DNA from: Bradyrhizobium sp. 21
GTDB lineage: Bacteria; Pseudomonadota; Alphaproteobacteria; Rhizobiales; Xanthobacteraceae
Assembly: GCF_023073335.1 (NCBI RefSeq)
Contig: NZ_JADPJG010000028.1
Location: forward strand, 88,130 to 152,129
DNA length: 64,000 bases
Direction of reading: 5' to 3'
Below are positions 16,910 through 26,104 of the stretch, one piece after another; position 1 is the first letter of the stretch, and the number at the start of each line of letters is the position of its first letter. The notes beneath the pieces are model-generated. The model searched no databases, was not told the DNA's origin, and saw nothing but the letters and a program-made list of their open reading frames with translations. A program made the position numbers and the translations under genes.

Positions 16910-17103
16910 ACTTCAACGCCTGCTATTTCACGGCGAGCGGTGGCAGCGCCGGCACGCTGTCGTTCGGTGCTGCTGCCTGCATGACGCGAGTTCCGGCTCG
17001 CGGATACAGGCGCGGTAGGGCGGGTTGATGCCCGGGCGTCGGCTCCACTGGCGTTCGCGACAGCCGTCGCGTATAATTTGCGTGCTTTCTGACGGTCACC
17101 CGA

Positions 17104-17706
17104 ATGTCCAGCCTTGCACGTTCTTGCGCTCTCGCAACTCTCTTCGCGGTGCTTTGCCTCGGCGGAGCATCGGCTCACGCGCAAGCGGCGCCCGTGAGAT
17201 ATTGGATACCGGGTGGTCCTTTCGGCTTTGGCGGAAGCAGCGGCCAGAGCGCCGATGCCTACGGCAACTTTCCAAGCTTCAAGGCCGGCGATGCCGACGG
17301 CAGCTACAGTTTTCGTCCCGGTTTCTTTGTCGGAAGCGAACACGGCAGTCTCGGTTTCGGCGGGCTCAGCCAGAGCGCGGCCGCCGGCAATTTCAGCGCG
17401 CTCTCTTATGATGGCACGCAGTTCGGTTACAACACCAAGACCGCGGGCGGCATGCCCGTCACGTTCTTTGCCGGCTTCGACACGCTGAAATACGGTAACG
17501 GCATTGGCAGCTCGCTTGCGCCGCTCACCTCCAGCGCCTCGCCCGGCTACGGCGCATTTGCGGGGGTCGAGTTCAAGCCGACCTCCAACCTCAGCCTGTC
17601 GTTCGGCGCCGGTTTCACCCAGCAGGATTCGAGCCGCATGGACAGCGATATCAGATCGAACATGCTGCCCGGCGAGTCGCCGGCGTTGGGCGGCCTTCGC
17701 CGATAG
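17104..17706 (+). CDS. exported Gly/Ser-rich protein, probable outer-membrane beta-barrel
   Basis: A 200-residue protein with a clear signal peptide (cleavage after SAHAQA). The mature part alternates Gly/Ser with aromatic residues (GFGGSSGQSADAYGNF, YGAFAGVEFKPTSNLSLSFG), like outer-membrane barrel strands seen in the porin-like proteins of Rhizobiales. No family name is certain. The 194 bases before it hold no gene. Its stop touches the end of the convergent RNA methyltransferase gene. Confidence 0.6.
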   Translation: MSSLARSCALATLFAVLCLGGASAHAQAAPVRYWIPGGPFGFGGSSGQSADAYGNFPSFKAGDADGSYSFRPGFFVGSEHGSLGFGGLSQSAAAGNFSALSYDGTQFGYNTKTAGGMPVTFFAGFDTLKYGNGIGSSLAPLTSSASPGYGAFAGVEFKPTSNLSLSFGAGFTQQDSSRMDSDIRSNMLPGESPALGGLRR

Positions 17707-18954
17707 CTATCGTGTGAACTTCGCCACCAGCTCGACATGCGGCGTGTGTCGGAATTGGTCCACGGGCACCACGCGATCAATCTTGTAGCCGCCATCGATC
17801 AGGAGTCGCGCATCGCGTGCAAATGTCGCGACGTTGCAGGACACTGCGACCACCACGGGCACCTTGCTGGCGGCGAGCTTCATTGCCTGCGCCTGCGCGC
17901 CCTGGCGCGGCGGATCGAACACCACGGCGTCGAAGTCGCGCAGCTCCGGCGGCACCAGGGGACGGCGGAACAGGTCGCGCGGCTCGGCCTTGATCGGCTT
18001 GAGCCCCGGCGTGCGCGCAGCCTTGGCGAGCGCTGCGATGGCGCCGGCATCGTTGTCATAGGCGGTGACGCGGGCCTTCTCGGCGAGCCGCAACGCGAAC
18101 GGGCCGACGCCGCAGAAGAGGTCGAGAACGTTCTTGGCCTTGCCGATGCGCTCCGCCACGAGCGACGCAAGCGTCTCTTCGCCGGCGATGGTTGCTTGCA
18201 GGAACGAGCCCGGCGGCAACGTCACCTCGGCGCGGCCCATCTGCAGGGTCGGCGGCAGGCGTTGCAGCACCAGCTCGCCGTGCCGTGTCAGCCGCGCCAG
18301 GCGATGCTGCTCGGCGACGCGCGACAGCGCCGTCACGAGCGGCGTTGGCAACGGGCCGGAACCGCGCACGTCGACGTCGAGACCGTTGCCGGTCGCGGTG
18401 ACCTGGATGTCCAGCGGTTTCGTCACCGACATCCGCGAGGTCAGCAGCTCCGCCAGCGCCCAGGCGGCATCGAGCGTCCCCTCGAGCCCGGGATCGAGGA
18501 TCGGGCAGCGATGGATCGGGATGACGTCGTGCGAGCTCGCGGCAGAAAAACCCACCTTGAGGATGTCATGCGTGCCGAACCGGCCATGCAGCGTGACGCG
18601 CCTGCGCCCCGCGCCATGGGCATCGACCAGCGGCGCCACCTCGCATTCGATGCTGGCCTGCGCCAGCGTCTCGACCACGATGCCGCGCTTCCAGGCGTGA
18701 TACGGCTCAGCCGCCCAGTGCTGGATGGCGCAGCCGCCACAGACGCCGAAATGCGGACAGAACGGCGCCACGCGTTCGGGGCTCGCAACATCCACCGCCA
18801 GCAGCTTGCGGCGATCGGGATGGTTGCCCGCGACGTGGTCGACCTCGACGGTCTCGCCGCCGAGCGCATAGGGCACATAGACCGAATCCCCCGCCGCCAG
18901 CGAGACGCCGTCGCCGCGATGGCCGACGTGATCGATCGTGAGGCGCTCAACCAC
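17707..18954 (-). CDS. TrmA/RlmD-family RNA (uracil-5-)-methyltransferase
   Basis: SAM-dependent tRNA or rRNA m5U methyltransferase of about 415 residues. It has an N-terminal TRAM domain, an iron-sulfur site (CPHFGVCGGC plus the later HRCPIL), the SAM motif VLDLFCGVGPFALRLA, DPPRQG, and the nucleophilic Cys in VSCNVATFARD. GTG 18954 overlaps the end of tlyA by eight bases and is the likely start, giving translational coupling; a longer in-frame start exists. Whether it acts on 23S rRNA or tRNA is not clear from sequence. Confidence 0.9.
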   Translation of the reverse strand: MVERLTIDHVGHRGDGVSLAAGDSVYVPYALGGETVEVDHVAGNHPDRRKLLAVDVASPERVAPFCPHFGVCGGCAIQHWAAEPYHAWKRGIVVETLAQASIECEVAPLVDAHGAGRRRVTLHGRFGTHDILKVGFSAASSHDVIPIHRCPILDPGLEGTLDAAWALAELLTSRMSVTKPLDIQVTATGNGLDVDVRGSGPLPTPLVTALSRVAEQHRLARLTRHGELVLQRLPPTLQMGRAEVTLPPGSFLQATIAGEETLASLVAERIGKAKNVLDLFCGVGPFALRLAEKARVTAYDNDAGAIAALAKAARTPGLKPIKAEPRDLFRRPLVPPELRDFDAVVFDPPRQGAQAQAMKLAASKVPVVVAVSCNVATFARDARLLIDGGYKIDRVVPVDQFRHTPHVELVAKFTR

Positions 18955-19681
18955 GACGCGCGCCCAGGAAGAATTCGATGTTGCCGTCGCCGCCGGCAAT
19001 CGAGGAGGGAAACACCTCGATATCGGTGCAGCCGAGCGAGCCTGCGAAAGCCGCGATGTCGTCGCAGATCTGCTGGTGCACGGCCGCGTCGCGGACGATG
19101 CCCTTCTTGTTGTGCTTCCGCTCCGCCTCGAATTGCGGCTTGATCAGCGCCAGCAGGCTCATCGGCGCGGCGGCCAGCGACAGCGCCACCGGCAGCACCG
19201 TCTTGAGCGAGATGAAGCTGACGTCGATGACGACGACATCGGGTCGCGCCGGCAGCCGCTTGCCGTCATAGACACGGATGTCGGTCTCCTCCATCGACAC
19301 GATTTTGGAGTGACCGCGCAGCGAGGGATGCAGCTGGCTGGTGCCGACATCGATGGCGAACACCAGGCTTGCGCCGTTCGCCAGCAGCACCTCGGTGAAG
19401 CCGCCGGTGGAGGCGCCGACGTCGAGGCAGACATGGTCCTCGATCTCGATGGGATAGCGTTCCAGCGCGCCCGCGAGCTTGACGCCGCCGCGGGAGACAT
19501 AGGGATGCGCGGGCTCGGCCTGGATCACCGCGTCCTCGGCGATGGTCTCCGACGGTTTTGCGACCTGCTTGTCGTCGGCGGTGACGAGCCCGGCCTCGAT
19601 TGCCGCGCGCGCCCGCGCGCGGCTCTCGAACAGGCCCCGCTCGACCAGCAGAACATCCGCGCGCTTGCGGGCAGGGGACAT
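18947..19681 (-). CDS. tlyA: TlyA-family rRNA methyltransferase
   Basis: A 244-residue protein with an N-terminal S4 RNA-binding domain (RADVLLVERGLFESRARARA) and an FtsJ-like methyltransferase domain with LDVGASTGGFTEVLL and IDVSFISLKTVLP. Known TlyA proteins 2'-O-methylate 16S and/or 23S rRNA. Despite the old name hemolysin, a methyltransferase role is expected. The start is set by GGAGAG before ATG 19681. Operon: deoxyribosyltransferase, tlyA, m5U methyltransferase. Confidence 0.9.
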   Translation of the reverse strand: MSPARKRADVLLVERGLFESRARARAAIEAGLVTADDKQVAKPSETIAEDAVIQAEPAHPYVSRGGVKLAGALERYPIEIEDHVCLDVGASTGGFTEVLLANGASLVFAIDVGTSQLHPSLRGHSKIVSMEETDIRVYDGKRLPARPDVVVIDVSFISLKTVLPVALSLAAAPMSLLALIKPQFEAERKHNKKGIVRDAAVHQQICDDIAAFAGSLGCTDIEVFPSSIAGGDGNIEFFLGARRG

Positions 19682-19707
19682 AATCTCTCCGAAGACGCCT
19701 GATGCGG

Positions 19708-20262
19708 TTAGGGTGCGATCAATCGCGCGGCTGCCATCCGGACGCAAGCCTCGAACGCGGCCAGATCGTGCCAGACGTCGACCGGCATCTCGGTCGGCGT
19801 CACCAGCGGGCAACCGTGCAGCTCCAGCGCGTGGATCATCATGAGATTGTCCACCAGGCCAAAATCCTCGACCGTCAGCCCCTGCGCGTCGACCAGCCGC
19901 CCGTCCTCGGACGTCACGTCCATGAAGCGGCCGACACGGTCGGCGTAGGCGGCGCCGTCGTTGGAATAGGCCAGGCAAAACTTGCGGCGCCCGGCCATGT
20001 AGCCGAGCTCGTAGACGGTGCCGGGATCGGCGCCGGCGCCCCGGAACGGCGTGAGATTGGCGATGATGGCATCGGCCTGATCCATCATCGCCTCGTTGCC
20101 GCAAAAGATCTGCCGCGAGGCATCGGGCGCGACGAGGTCGATTTCATTGTCGAAGGGATAGAGGCCGGTGAGCCCGTGAGCGGTGCAAATGTCGACCTTG
20201 CGCCGGCCGGTCTCAACCGCATCCGGCAGGAACACGTCGGGGCCTGCCAGATAGATTTTCAT
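19708..20262 (-). CDS. nucleoside 2-deoxyribosyltransferase
   Basis: Base-exchange enzyme for 2'-deoxynucleosides, or a relative that hydrolyses modified nucleotides; 184 residues. Signatures: N-terminal IYLAGPDVFLPDA, the ANLTPFRGAGADPGT segment, and catalytic Glu in VYELGYMAG. ATG 20262 is chosen because the longer open frame runs into a palindromic repeat. It lies 26 bases upstream of tlyA on the same strand. The role in the operon is unclear; salvage or nucleotide-pool cleaning is inferred. Confidence 0.88.
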   Translation of the reverse strand: MKIYLAGPDVFLPDAVETGRRKVDICTAHGLTGLYPFDNEIDLVAPDASRQIFCGNEAMMDQADAIIANLTPFRGAGADPGTVYELGYMAGRRKFCLAYSNDGAAYADRVGRFMDVTSEDGRLVDAQGLTVEDFGLVDNLMMIHALELHGCPLVTPTEMPVDVWHDLAAFEACVRMAAARLIAP

Positions 20263-20317
20263 GGAGCCAAGGCCAAACAATTTGAATCGAGGTGCGAGCC
20301 ACAGCGCGTGCTCTGCT

Positions 20318-20430
20318 CCCTCTCCCGCTTGCGGAGAGGGTCGGGGGGGTGTCTCCGCAGGCGACGCTCCCCAAGAGGAGAAAGCCCCCACCCGTGCCTA
20401 CGGCGCGACCTCTCCCGCAAGCGGGAGAGG
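20318..20430. repeat. paired CCCTCTCCCGC intergenic palindromes
   Basis: Two inverted elements, CCTCTCCCGCTTGCGGAGAGG at the left and CCTCTCCCGCAAGCGGGAGAGG at the right, flank about 65 bases of C-rich spacer. They lie between dxs and the deoxyribosyltransferase gene. This is the common bradyrhizobial intergenic repeat; the right element is a near-perfect hairpin and could end dxs transcripts. Confidence 0.75.
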
Positions 20431-20445
20431 TGTAGAAAGCAGCCT

Positions 20446-22374
20446 TTAAGCCAGCTTGACCGTCTCGGCCTTGACGTCCTTGCCGAGCGCCTCGAACACC
20501 TTGGCGACGATGCCCTTGGCGTCGAGACCGGCACGGCCGTACATCGCGGCCGGGGTGTCGTGGTCCTGGAACACGTCGGGCAGCACCATCGAGCGGAACT
20601 TGACCATGCCTCCGTCGAGCGCGCCCTGGTCGGTCAGGTACTGCGCAACGTGCGAGCCGAAGCCGCCGACCGAGCCCTCCTCGATCGTGATCAGGATCTC
20701 GTGGTCACGGGCGAGCTTGAGCACCAGCTCGGTGTCCAGCGGCTTCATGAAGCGCGCATCCGCGATCGTGGTCGAAAGGCCATGGGCTGCGAGCTCGTCG
20801 GCCGCTTTCTCGCATTCGGCCAGACGGGTGCCGAAGGAGAGCAGGGCGATCTTGCTGCCCTGGCGGACGATACGACCCTTGCCGATCTCGAGCGGAACAC
20901 CGATTTCGGGCATCTCGATGCCGCGGCCTTCGCCGCGCGGATAGCGCAGGGAGCTTGGCCGGTCGTTAATTGCGACCTGGGTCGCCACCATGTGCACGAG
21001 CTCGGCCTCGTCGGCCGCAGCCATGATGACCATGTTCGGCAGGCAGCCGAGATAGGCGTTGTCGAACGAGCCGGCATGGGTCGCGCCATCGGCGCCGACA
21101 AGACCGGCGCGATCGATGGCGAAGCGCACGGGCAAGCTCTGGATCGCGACGTCATGCACGATCTGGTCGTAGCCACGCTGCAGGAACGTCGAGTAGATCG
21201 CGCAGAACGGCTTGTAGCCCTCGGTCGCAAGCCCGGCGGCGAAGGTCACCGCGTGCTGCTCGGCGATGCCGACGTCGAAGGTACGGTCGGGGAACGCCTT
21301 GTTGAAGATGTCGACGCCGGTGCCGGACGGCATCGCCGCGGTGATGGCGACGATCTTGTCGTCCTTCTCGGCTTCCTTGACGAGGCTCTGGCCGAACACG
21401 TTCTGGTAGGCCGGCGCATTCGGCTTGGACTTGGCCTGGGTCCCGGTCGCGACGTCGAACTTGACGACGGCGTGGTACTTGTCGGCGGAGGCTTCCGCCG
21501 GGCCGTAGCCCTTGCCCTTCTGCGTCACGACGTGGACCAGGATGGGGCCGGTCTCCATGTCGCGCACGTTCTTCAGCACGGGCAGCAGATGGTCGAGATT
21601 ATGACCGTCGATCGGGCCGACGTAATAGAAGCCGAGCTCCTCGAACAGCGTGCCGCCGTCCATCATGAAGCCGCGGGAATATTCCTCGACGCGGTTGGCG
21701 CGGCTGGCGATAACCTTCGGCAGCCGCTGGTTGATCTGCTTGGCGGCCTCCCGGAGTGTGCGATAGGTCTTGCCGGAGTAGAGGCGCGACAGATAGGCGC
21801 TCATCGCGCCGACCGGCGGCGCGATCGACATGTCGTTGTCGTTTAGGATGACGATCAGGCGCGAGTTCATCGCACCCGCATTGTTCATGGCCTCGTAGGC
21901 CATTCCGGCCGACATTGCGCCGTCACCGATGACCGCGATGACATTATTGTTGCCGCCGGAGAGGTCGCGCGCGACCGCCATGCCGAGGCCGGCTGAGATC
22001 GAGGTCGAGGAATGCGCGGCGCCGAACGGATCGTAATCGCTCTCGCTGCGCTTGGTGAAGCCGGACAGGCCGCCGCCGGTGCGCAGGGTGCGGATGCGGT
22101 CGCGCCGGCCGGTGAGGATCTTGTGCGGATACGCTTGGTGGCCGACGTCCCAGATCAGCCGGTCGCGCGGGGTGTCGAAGACATAATGAATCGCGGTGGT
22201 GAGCTCGACCACGCCGAGGCCTGCGCCGAAGTGACCGCCGGTCGTCGAAACGGCATCGATGGTCTCCTGACGCAGCTCGTCGGCGACCTGGCGAACCTGC
22301 TCGACCTTGAGCTTGCGCAGATCGTCCGGCGTCCGGATGGTGTCGAGAAGCGGCGTTTTACTGTATGCGTTCAC
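20446..22374 (-). CDS. dxs: 1-deoxy-D-xylulose-5-phosphate synthase
   Basis: First enzyme of the MEP isoprenoid pathway, joining pyruvate and glyceraldehyde 3-phosphate with thiamine diphosphate; 642 residues from GTG 22374. Motifs: WDVGHQAYPHKILTGR, the ThDP/Mg motif GDGAMSAGMAYEAMNNAG, and the second-domain DRAGLVGADG. The GTG is preferred because TTGGAA upstream acts as ribosome site; a TTG four codons earlier is the alternative. xseB lies upstream on the same strand, but 598 bases separate them. Confidence 0.96.
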   Translation of the reverse strand: MNAYSKTPLLDTIRTPDDLRKLKVEQVRQVADELRQETIDAVSTTGGHFGAGLGVVELTTAIHYVFDTPRDRLIWDVGHQAYPHKILTGRRDRIRTLRTGGGLSGFTKRSESDYDPFGAAHSSTSISAGLGMAVARDLSGGNNNVIAVIGDGAMSAGMAYEAMNNAGAMNSRLIVILNDNDMSIAPPVGAMSAYLSRLYSGKTYRTLREAAKQINQRLPKVIASRANRVEEYSRGFMMDGGTLFEELGFYYVGPIDGHNLDHLLPVLKNVRDMETGPILVHVVTQKGKGYGPAEASADKYHAVVKFDVATGTQAKSKPNAPAYQNVFGQSLVKEAEKDDKIVAITAAMPSGTGVDIFNKAFPDRTFDVGIAEQHAVTFAAGLATEGYKPFCAIYSTFLQRGYDQIVHDVAIQSLPVRFAIDRAGLVGADGATHAGSFDNAYLGCLPNMVIMAAADEAELVHMVATQVAINDRPSSLRYPRGEGRGIEMPEIGVPLEIGKGRIVRQGSKIALLSFGTRLAECEKAADELAAHGLSTTIADARFMKPLDTELVLKLARDHEILITIEEGSVGGFGSHVAQYLTDQGALDGGMVKFRSMVLPDVFQDHDTPAAMYGRAGLDAKGIVAKVFEALGKDVKAETVKLA

Positions 22375-22972
22375 GGCGATTTCCAATTTGTCAGCGCCGG
22401 AAGATCGTTCCGGTGCGCGATGGGTTTGCTCAATATCGGCGCAGCGCGAGTCCTTAAACCGTCGGAGCCACCTGCATGGGGCAAAGCCCCGTCTTCAAGC
22501 TTAGGTGAGCCTAAATGCTCTCCGGTTCAGTCTCTGTGATCCCTGTCACTTCTATTGGCTTCGTCCATCCCAGCCAATTCATCAGCAGTTTGAAGCGCTT
22601 GTCGTCGGTAATCCGTGCCCACGCAAGGCTTGCAAAAAGCCACACTCCGCGCAGCTTTACACCAAAGCTTGGGCCAAAGCCAACCCGCCGGGCCGATTAC
22701 GGCCATGCAGGCGCAACTGGCGGGCCAGGGTGGTTAATCGTGGCGCCAGCGGAAGGGTTCCAGTCTTGCCGGGTTCCTTGCCCGGTTCCTTGGCAGATTT
22801 TAGCCGAGAGGAGGCCGTTTCGACCGGATTCGGGCAGCTGGAGACTCCCGCGCAGGGAAATTCTTCGATCTTCGCGCTTGGCGACCCCGCTCATGATCGG
22901 GAGACCGGCGTGCGATCGTGAAAAATCGCGGGCGGACCGAGGCTTGAGACGGGCGGCTTTGAAGGGCAGCCG
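22375..22972. other. 598-base gap between xseB and dxs without a recognised gene
   Basis: No open frame here has convincing codon use or a good ribosome site. The gap contains a small GGGGC/GCCCC hairpin near 22476-22489 and a GGAACCGGGCAAGGAACCCGG direct repeat around 22770. ispA, often found between these two genes in relatives, is absent. A dxs promoter must lie in it. Confidence 0.5.
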
Positions 22973-23224
22973 TTACTGGACGTCGAGCGGCGCGGTGCCG
23001 GTGGCCTGGCCGCTGGCATCGGTGGTGATCTTGTCGACCCGCGCCTCGGCCTGGCGCAGCAACTCTTCGCAGCGGCGCTTCAGGGCTTCGCCGCGCTCGT
23101 AGATCGTGACGGATTCCTCGAGCGGCACCTTGCCGTCCTCGAGCCGCTTCACGATCGTTTCGAGCTCCTCGATGGCGCGTTCGAAGGTCAGCCTGGAGAC
23201 GTCGATTTGGGTATTTTCGGCCAT
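22973..23224 (-). CDS. xseB: exodeoxyribonuclease VII small subunit
   Basis: An 83-residue subunit of ExoVII. The conserved core is seen: LTFERAIEELETIVKRLEDGKVPLEESVTIYERGEALKRRCEELL, given here as two linked helices (residues 12-56). Acidic-basic coiled-coil character and length match the family. It follows the histone-deacetylase-like gene on the same strand (73 bases apart). The large subunit xseA is not in the window. Confidence 0.95.
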   Translation of the reverse strand: MAENTQIDVSRLTFERAIEELETIVKRLEDGKVPLEESVTIYERGEALKRRCEELLRQAEARVDKITTDASGQATGTAPLDVQ

Positions 23225-23297
23225 ATAAGTTTCCGATTGCCCGATTCGCTTTCTCAGCGAGAAAACAGAGTTTTGCGGGCGTAATGTGGCGGGTGCT

Positions 23298-24227
23298 TCA
23301 GGCGCCCATCAGGGCGCCGACATGCGCCGTAACAGATTCTTTCAATCCCTGCAGGTCGTAGCCGCCTTCGAGCACAGAAACAACGCGCCCCCCCGCGGAC
23401 TTGTCGGCGAGGTCCATGAGCTTGCGCGTCACCCAGGCATAATCCTCGGCGCGCAAATTCAGCGACGCCAGCGGATCGCGATAGTGCGCATCGAAGCCTG
23501 CAGAGATGACGAGCAGCTCCGGGCTGAATTTTTCGAGCTGCGGCAGGATCAAATTCTCGAACGCGATGCGGAATTCCGGGCCGCCGTCCTCGGAAGCGAG
23601 CGGCGCGTTGACGATGGTGTCGTGGTCGCCGCGCTCGCTCTTGGCGCCGGTGCCCGGAAACAGCGGCATCTGGTGCGTCGAGCAGTACATCACGGTCGGG
23701 TCGGACCAGAAGATGTCCTGCGTGCCATTGCCGTGATGCACGTCGAAATCGACGATGGCCGCGCGCGTGATGCCGTATTTGCGCTGCGCGTGACGTGCTG
23801 CGATTGCGACGTTGTCGAAGAAGCAGAAGCCCATCGGCTTGCCGATCTCGGCGTGATGGCCGGGCGGGCGCACCGCGACGAAGGCGTTGCGATGCTCGCC
23901 ATTCATCACCGCTTCGGTCGCCGCGACCGCGCCGCCGACGCCGCGCATGACCGCTTCCCATGTGCCCGGCGACATCGAAGTGTCGCCATCGATATAGACC
24001 TGGCCGCTGGTCGGGGCGATGTGGCGCAGCTCGGTGACGTAATGCTCGTTGTGGCAGAGCGTGACCAGGTCGAGATCGCCCTCCGGCGCCTGGTCGCGCA
24101 CCAGGAACTGGAAGCGTTCATGCGACAGTGCTTCCTCCACCGCGCGCAGGCGGTCGGGCCTTTCGGGATGTCCCGGCGGCGTGACGTGGTCGAGGCAGGC
24201 CTTGTGGGAGAGGAGAAGCGTACTCAT
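23298..24227 (-). CDS. histone-deacetylase-family hydrolase (acetylpolyamine amidohydrolase-like)
   Basis: Zinc hydrolase of 309 residues from the arginase/deacetylase superfamily. RPPGHHA holds the catalytic His pair, DFDVHHGNGTQDIF holds two zinc ligands, and SAGFDAHYRDPL supplies the third Asp. Bacterial members remove acetyl groups from polyamines or small amides. ATG 24227 is preferred to an upstream in-frame ATG because MSTLLLSHKACLDH is the usual N-terminus. Probably shares a transcript with xseB. Confidence 0.9.
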   Translation of the reverse strand: MSTLLLSHKACLDHVTPPGHPERPDRLRAVEEALSHERFQFLVRDQAPEGDLDLVTLCHNEHYVTELRHIAPTSGQVYIDGDTSMSPGTWEAVMRGVGGAVAATEAVMNGEHRNAFVAVRPPGHHAEIGKPMGFCFFDNVAIAARHAQRKYGITRAAIVDFDVHHGNGTQDIFWSDPTVMYCSTHQMPLFPGTGAKSERGDHDTIVNAPLASEDGGPEFRIAFENLILPQLEKFSPELLVISAGFDAHYRDPLASLNLRAEDYAWVTRKLMDLADKSAGGRVVSVLEGGYDLQGLKESVTAHVGALMGA

Positions 24228-24360
24228 CAGGTCGGCCTCATGGGATGCGGGCTCTCGACGTCGCTTGGCGCATCCGGCGCCAAAACGCAAATGCAGACCC
24301 AATCTAGGCGTTCCGCCGGGAATGGCAAAGGGTCGCACGGACCAGCCCGTTTGATCCGGA

Positions 24361-26019
24361 TCAATTCACGCGCAGGATGCGGCTCAGCGGCAGCGGACCG
24401 ATCGGTCCGTGCGCCCTGAAGAAGGCGAACAGCGCGTCAGCGTCGTAGCCGCCATATTGCGGACCCGTGCCTTGTTTGGCGACTGTAAAGCCGTCGCCCC
24501 CGACTGCGAGATAATCGTTGAGGGTGACGCGATAGCTGCTTCCCGCTTCGATCGGCCTGCCGTCGAGCGTCATCTTGTCGGCGGCGACGCGCTCGCCGAA
24601 TGGCTTCGCCGCATCCCAGGCATAGCTGAACCCGTTCGAGACCTGGAGGATACGCGGCCGCTTCGGATCCAGCCATTGCTGCTCCAGCATGTCCTTGAGC
24701 TGGCTGCCCGTGAGCGTCATGGTGACGAGGCGGTTGCGGAACGGCTGGCTCGCGAAAACATCGCCGAAGGATATCGCGCCGTTCTCCTTTGGAACGATGT
24801 CGGTGCGAATGCCGCCGGGATTGGTGAGGGCGATGACAGCGCTGCCGTCCTTGGCGTCCCTGGTCGCGGCAAGCTGCGCGTCCGCGATGACGTCGCCGAG
24901 CGCGCTTTCGCCGGCCTCGTTCGGCACGCGTGACAGCGTCTGCGTCACCGATCCGGCCGGGCGATTGGCTATCGGCGCCGACAGCTTGTCGTAGGCGTCG
25001 ATCAGCGCGGTCTGCTCGGGATCCTTCGCCAGCGAGGCATTGGCGACGAGGACGTTCTCGCCCCTGGCGCTGATGATGTCGCGCGTAACTGGGTCGAGCT
25101 TGAGGTCGATCGCAGTGACCAGTGTGCCGTATTTGTCGCCGCTGGTGACGAGGCGCCCGTCGATGTCGCAGACATAGGCCCGGTGGGTGTGGCCGCTGAC
25201 CACGACGTCGACGGCGCGATCGAATTTTTTGACGATATCGACGATCGGTCCCGTAATGGCGGGGCATTCATTGTAGTCGCCTGAGGGCTCGCCGCCCTGG
25301 TGGATCAGCACCACGATCGCCTCGACCCCGCGCGCCTTCAACTGCGCGACTTGCGCGTTCACCGTTTCGGCTTCGTCGCGGAATTCGAGGCCGGTGATGC
25401 CTGACGGCGAGACGATGCCCGCGGTCTCCTTCAAGGTCAGTCCGATGAAGGCGACGGGGATACCCTCGAACTCCCTGATCTCGTAAGGCGGCAGCACGCT
25501 CTTGCCGGTCGTGGTCTCGATGGCAGAGGCCGCGAGATAGTGGAATTTGGCACCCAGGAAGGGATGCGGCCCCTGGCAGCCGTCGACCGGATGACAGCCG
25601 CCATTCTGTATCCTGAGCAGCTCGGTCTTGCCCTCGTCGAATTCGTGATTGCCGACCGAGCTGATCGCGAGCCCCATCATGGAGAGCGCCTCGATCGAAG
25701 GCTCGTCGTGGAACATCGCCGACAAAAATGGGCTCGCGCCGATCAAATCGCCGGCAGCGACGAGGATCGTGTTCTTGTGTCCCTCGCGCAGCTGCTTCAC
25801 CAGCGTCGCCATGTATTCGGCACCGCCGGCCGCCACCATGACCTTCCTGGCCTTGTCCTCGGGATCGTTGATGCGGATGCCGCCCGGCGGCGGCCGCAGA
25901 TTGCCGTGAAAATCGTTGATGGCGAGGATGCGCAGCTCGACCGGCGCCGCGGTCTGGGCCGAGGCGGGGAGGGGGGTGAGCGCGAGTGTGAGGGCGGTCA
26001 AACGGAGAAGATGTCGCAT
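24361..26019 (-). CDS. 5'-nucleotidase/2',3'-cyclic phosphodiesterase family metallophosphatase
   Basis: A 552-residue exported protein. A signal peptide (cleavage after PASA) is followed by the metallophosphatase domain with all metal motifs: NDFHGNL, AGDLIGASPF, GNHEFDEG and GHTHRAY. The C-terminal 5'-nucleotidase substrate domain starts near residue 330 and contains NPGGIRTD and YAWD. Likely periplasmic scavenging of phosphate and nucleosides. Monocistronic. Confidence 0.9.
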   Translation of the reverse strand: MRHLLRLTALTLALTPLPASAQTAAPVELRILAINDFHGNLRPPPGGIRINDPEDKARKVMVAAGGAEYMATLVKQLREGHKNTILVAAGDLIGASPFLSAMFHDEPSIEALSMMGLAISSVGNHEFDEGKTELLRIQNGGCHPVDGCQGPHPFLGAKFHYLAASAIETTTGKSVLPPYEIREFEGIPVAFIGLTLKETAGIVSPSGITGLEFRDEAETVNAQVAQLKARGVEAIVVLIHQGGEPSGDYNECPAITGPIVDIVKKFDRAVDVVVSGHTHRAYVCDIDGRLVTSGDKYGTLVTAIDLKLDPVTRDIISARGENVLVANASLAKDPEQTALIDAYDKLSAPIANRPAGSVTQTLSRVPNEAGESALGDVIADAQLAATRDAKDGSAVIALTNPGGIRTDIVPKENGAISFGDVFASQPFRNRLVTMTLTGSQLKDMLEQQWLDPKRPRILQVSNGFSYAWDAAKPFGERVAADKMTLDGRPIEAGSSYRVTLNDYLAVGGDGFTVAKQGTGPQYGGYDADALFAFFRAHGPIGPLPLSRILRVN

Positions 26020-26104
26020 GGAACCAGATTAGTCGTTCCGCGCGAAGATTTCACGAAGCTTTCGTCCCACTCCCACAAGCGCAAAGGGAGGATAAAAGCT
26101 GCCC

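Noticed and set aside
22505..23102. Several plus- and minus-strand frames in the xseB-dxs gap
   Set aside because: Poor codon use and no ribosome sites; one runs antisense through xseB.
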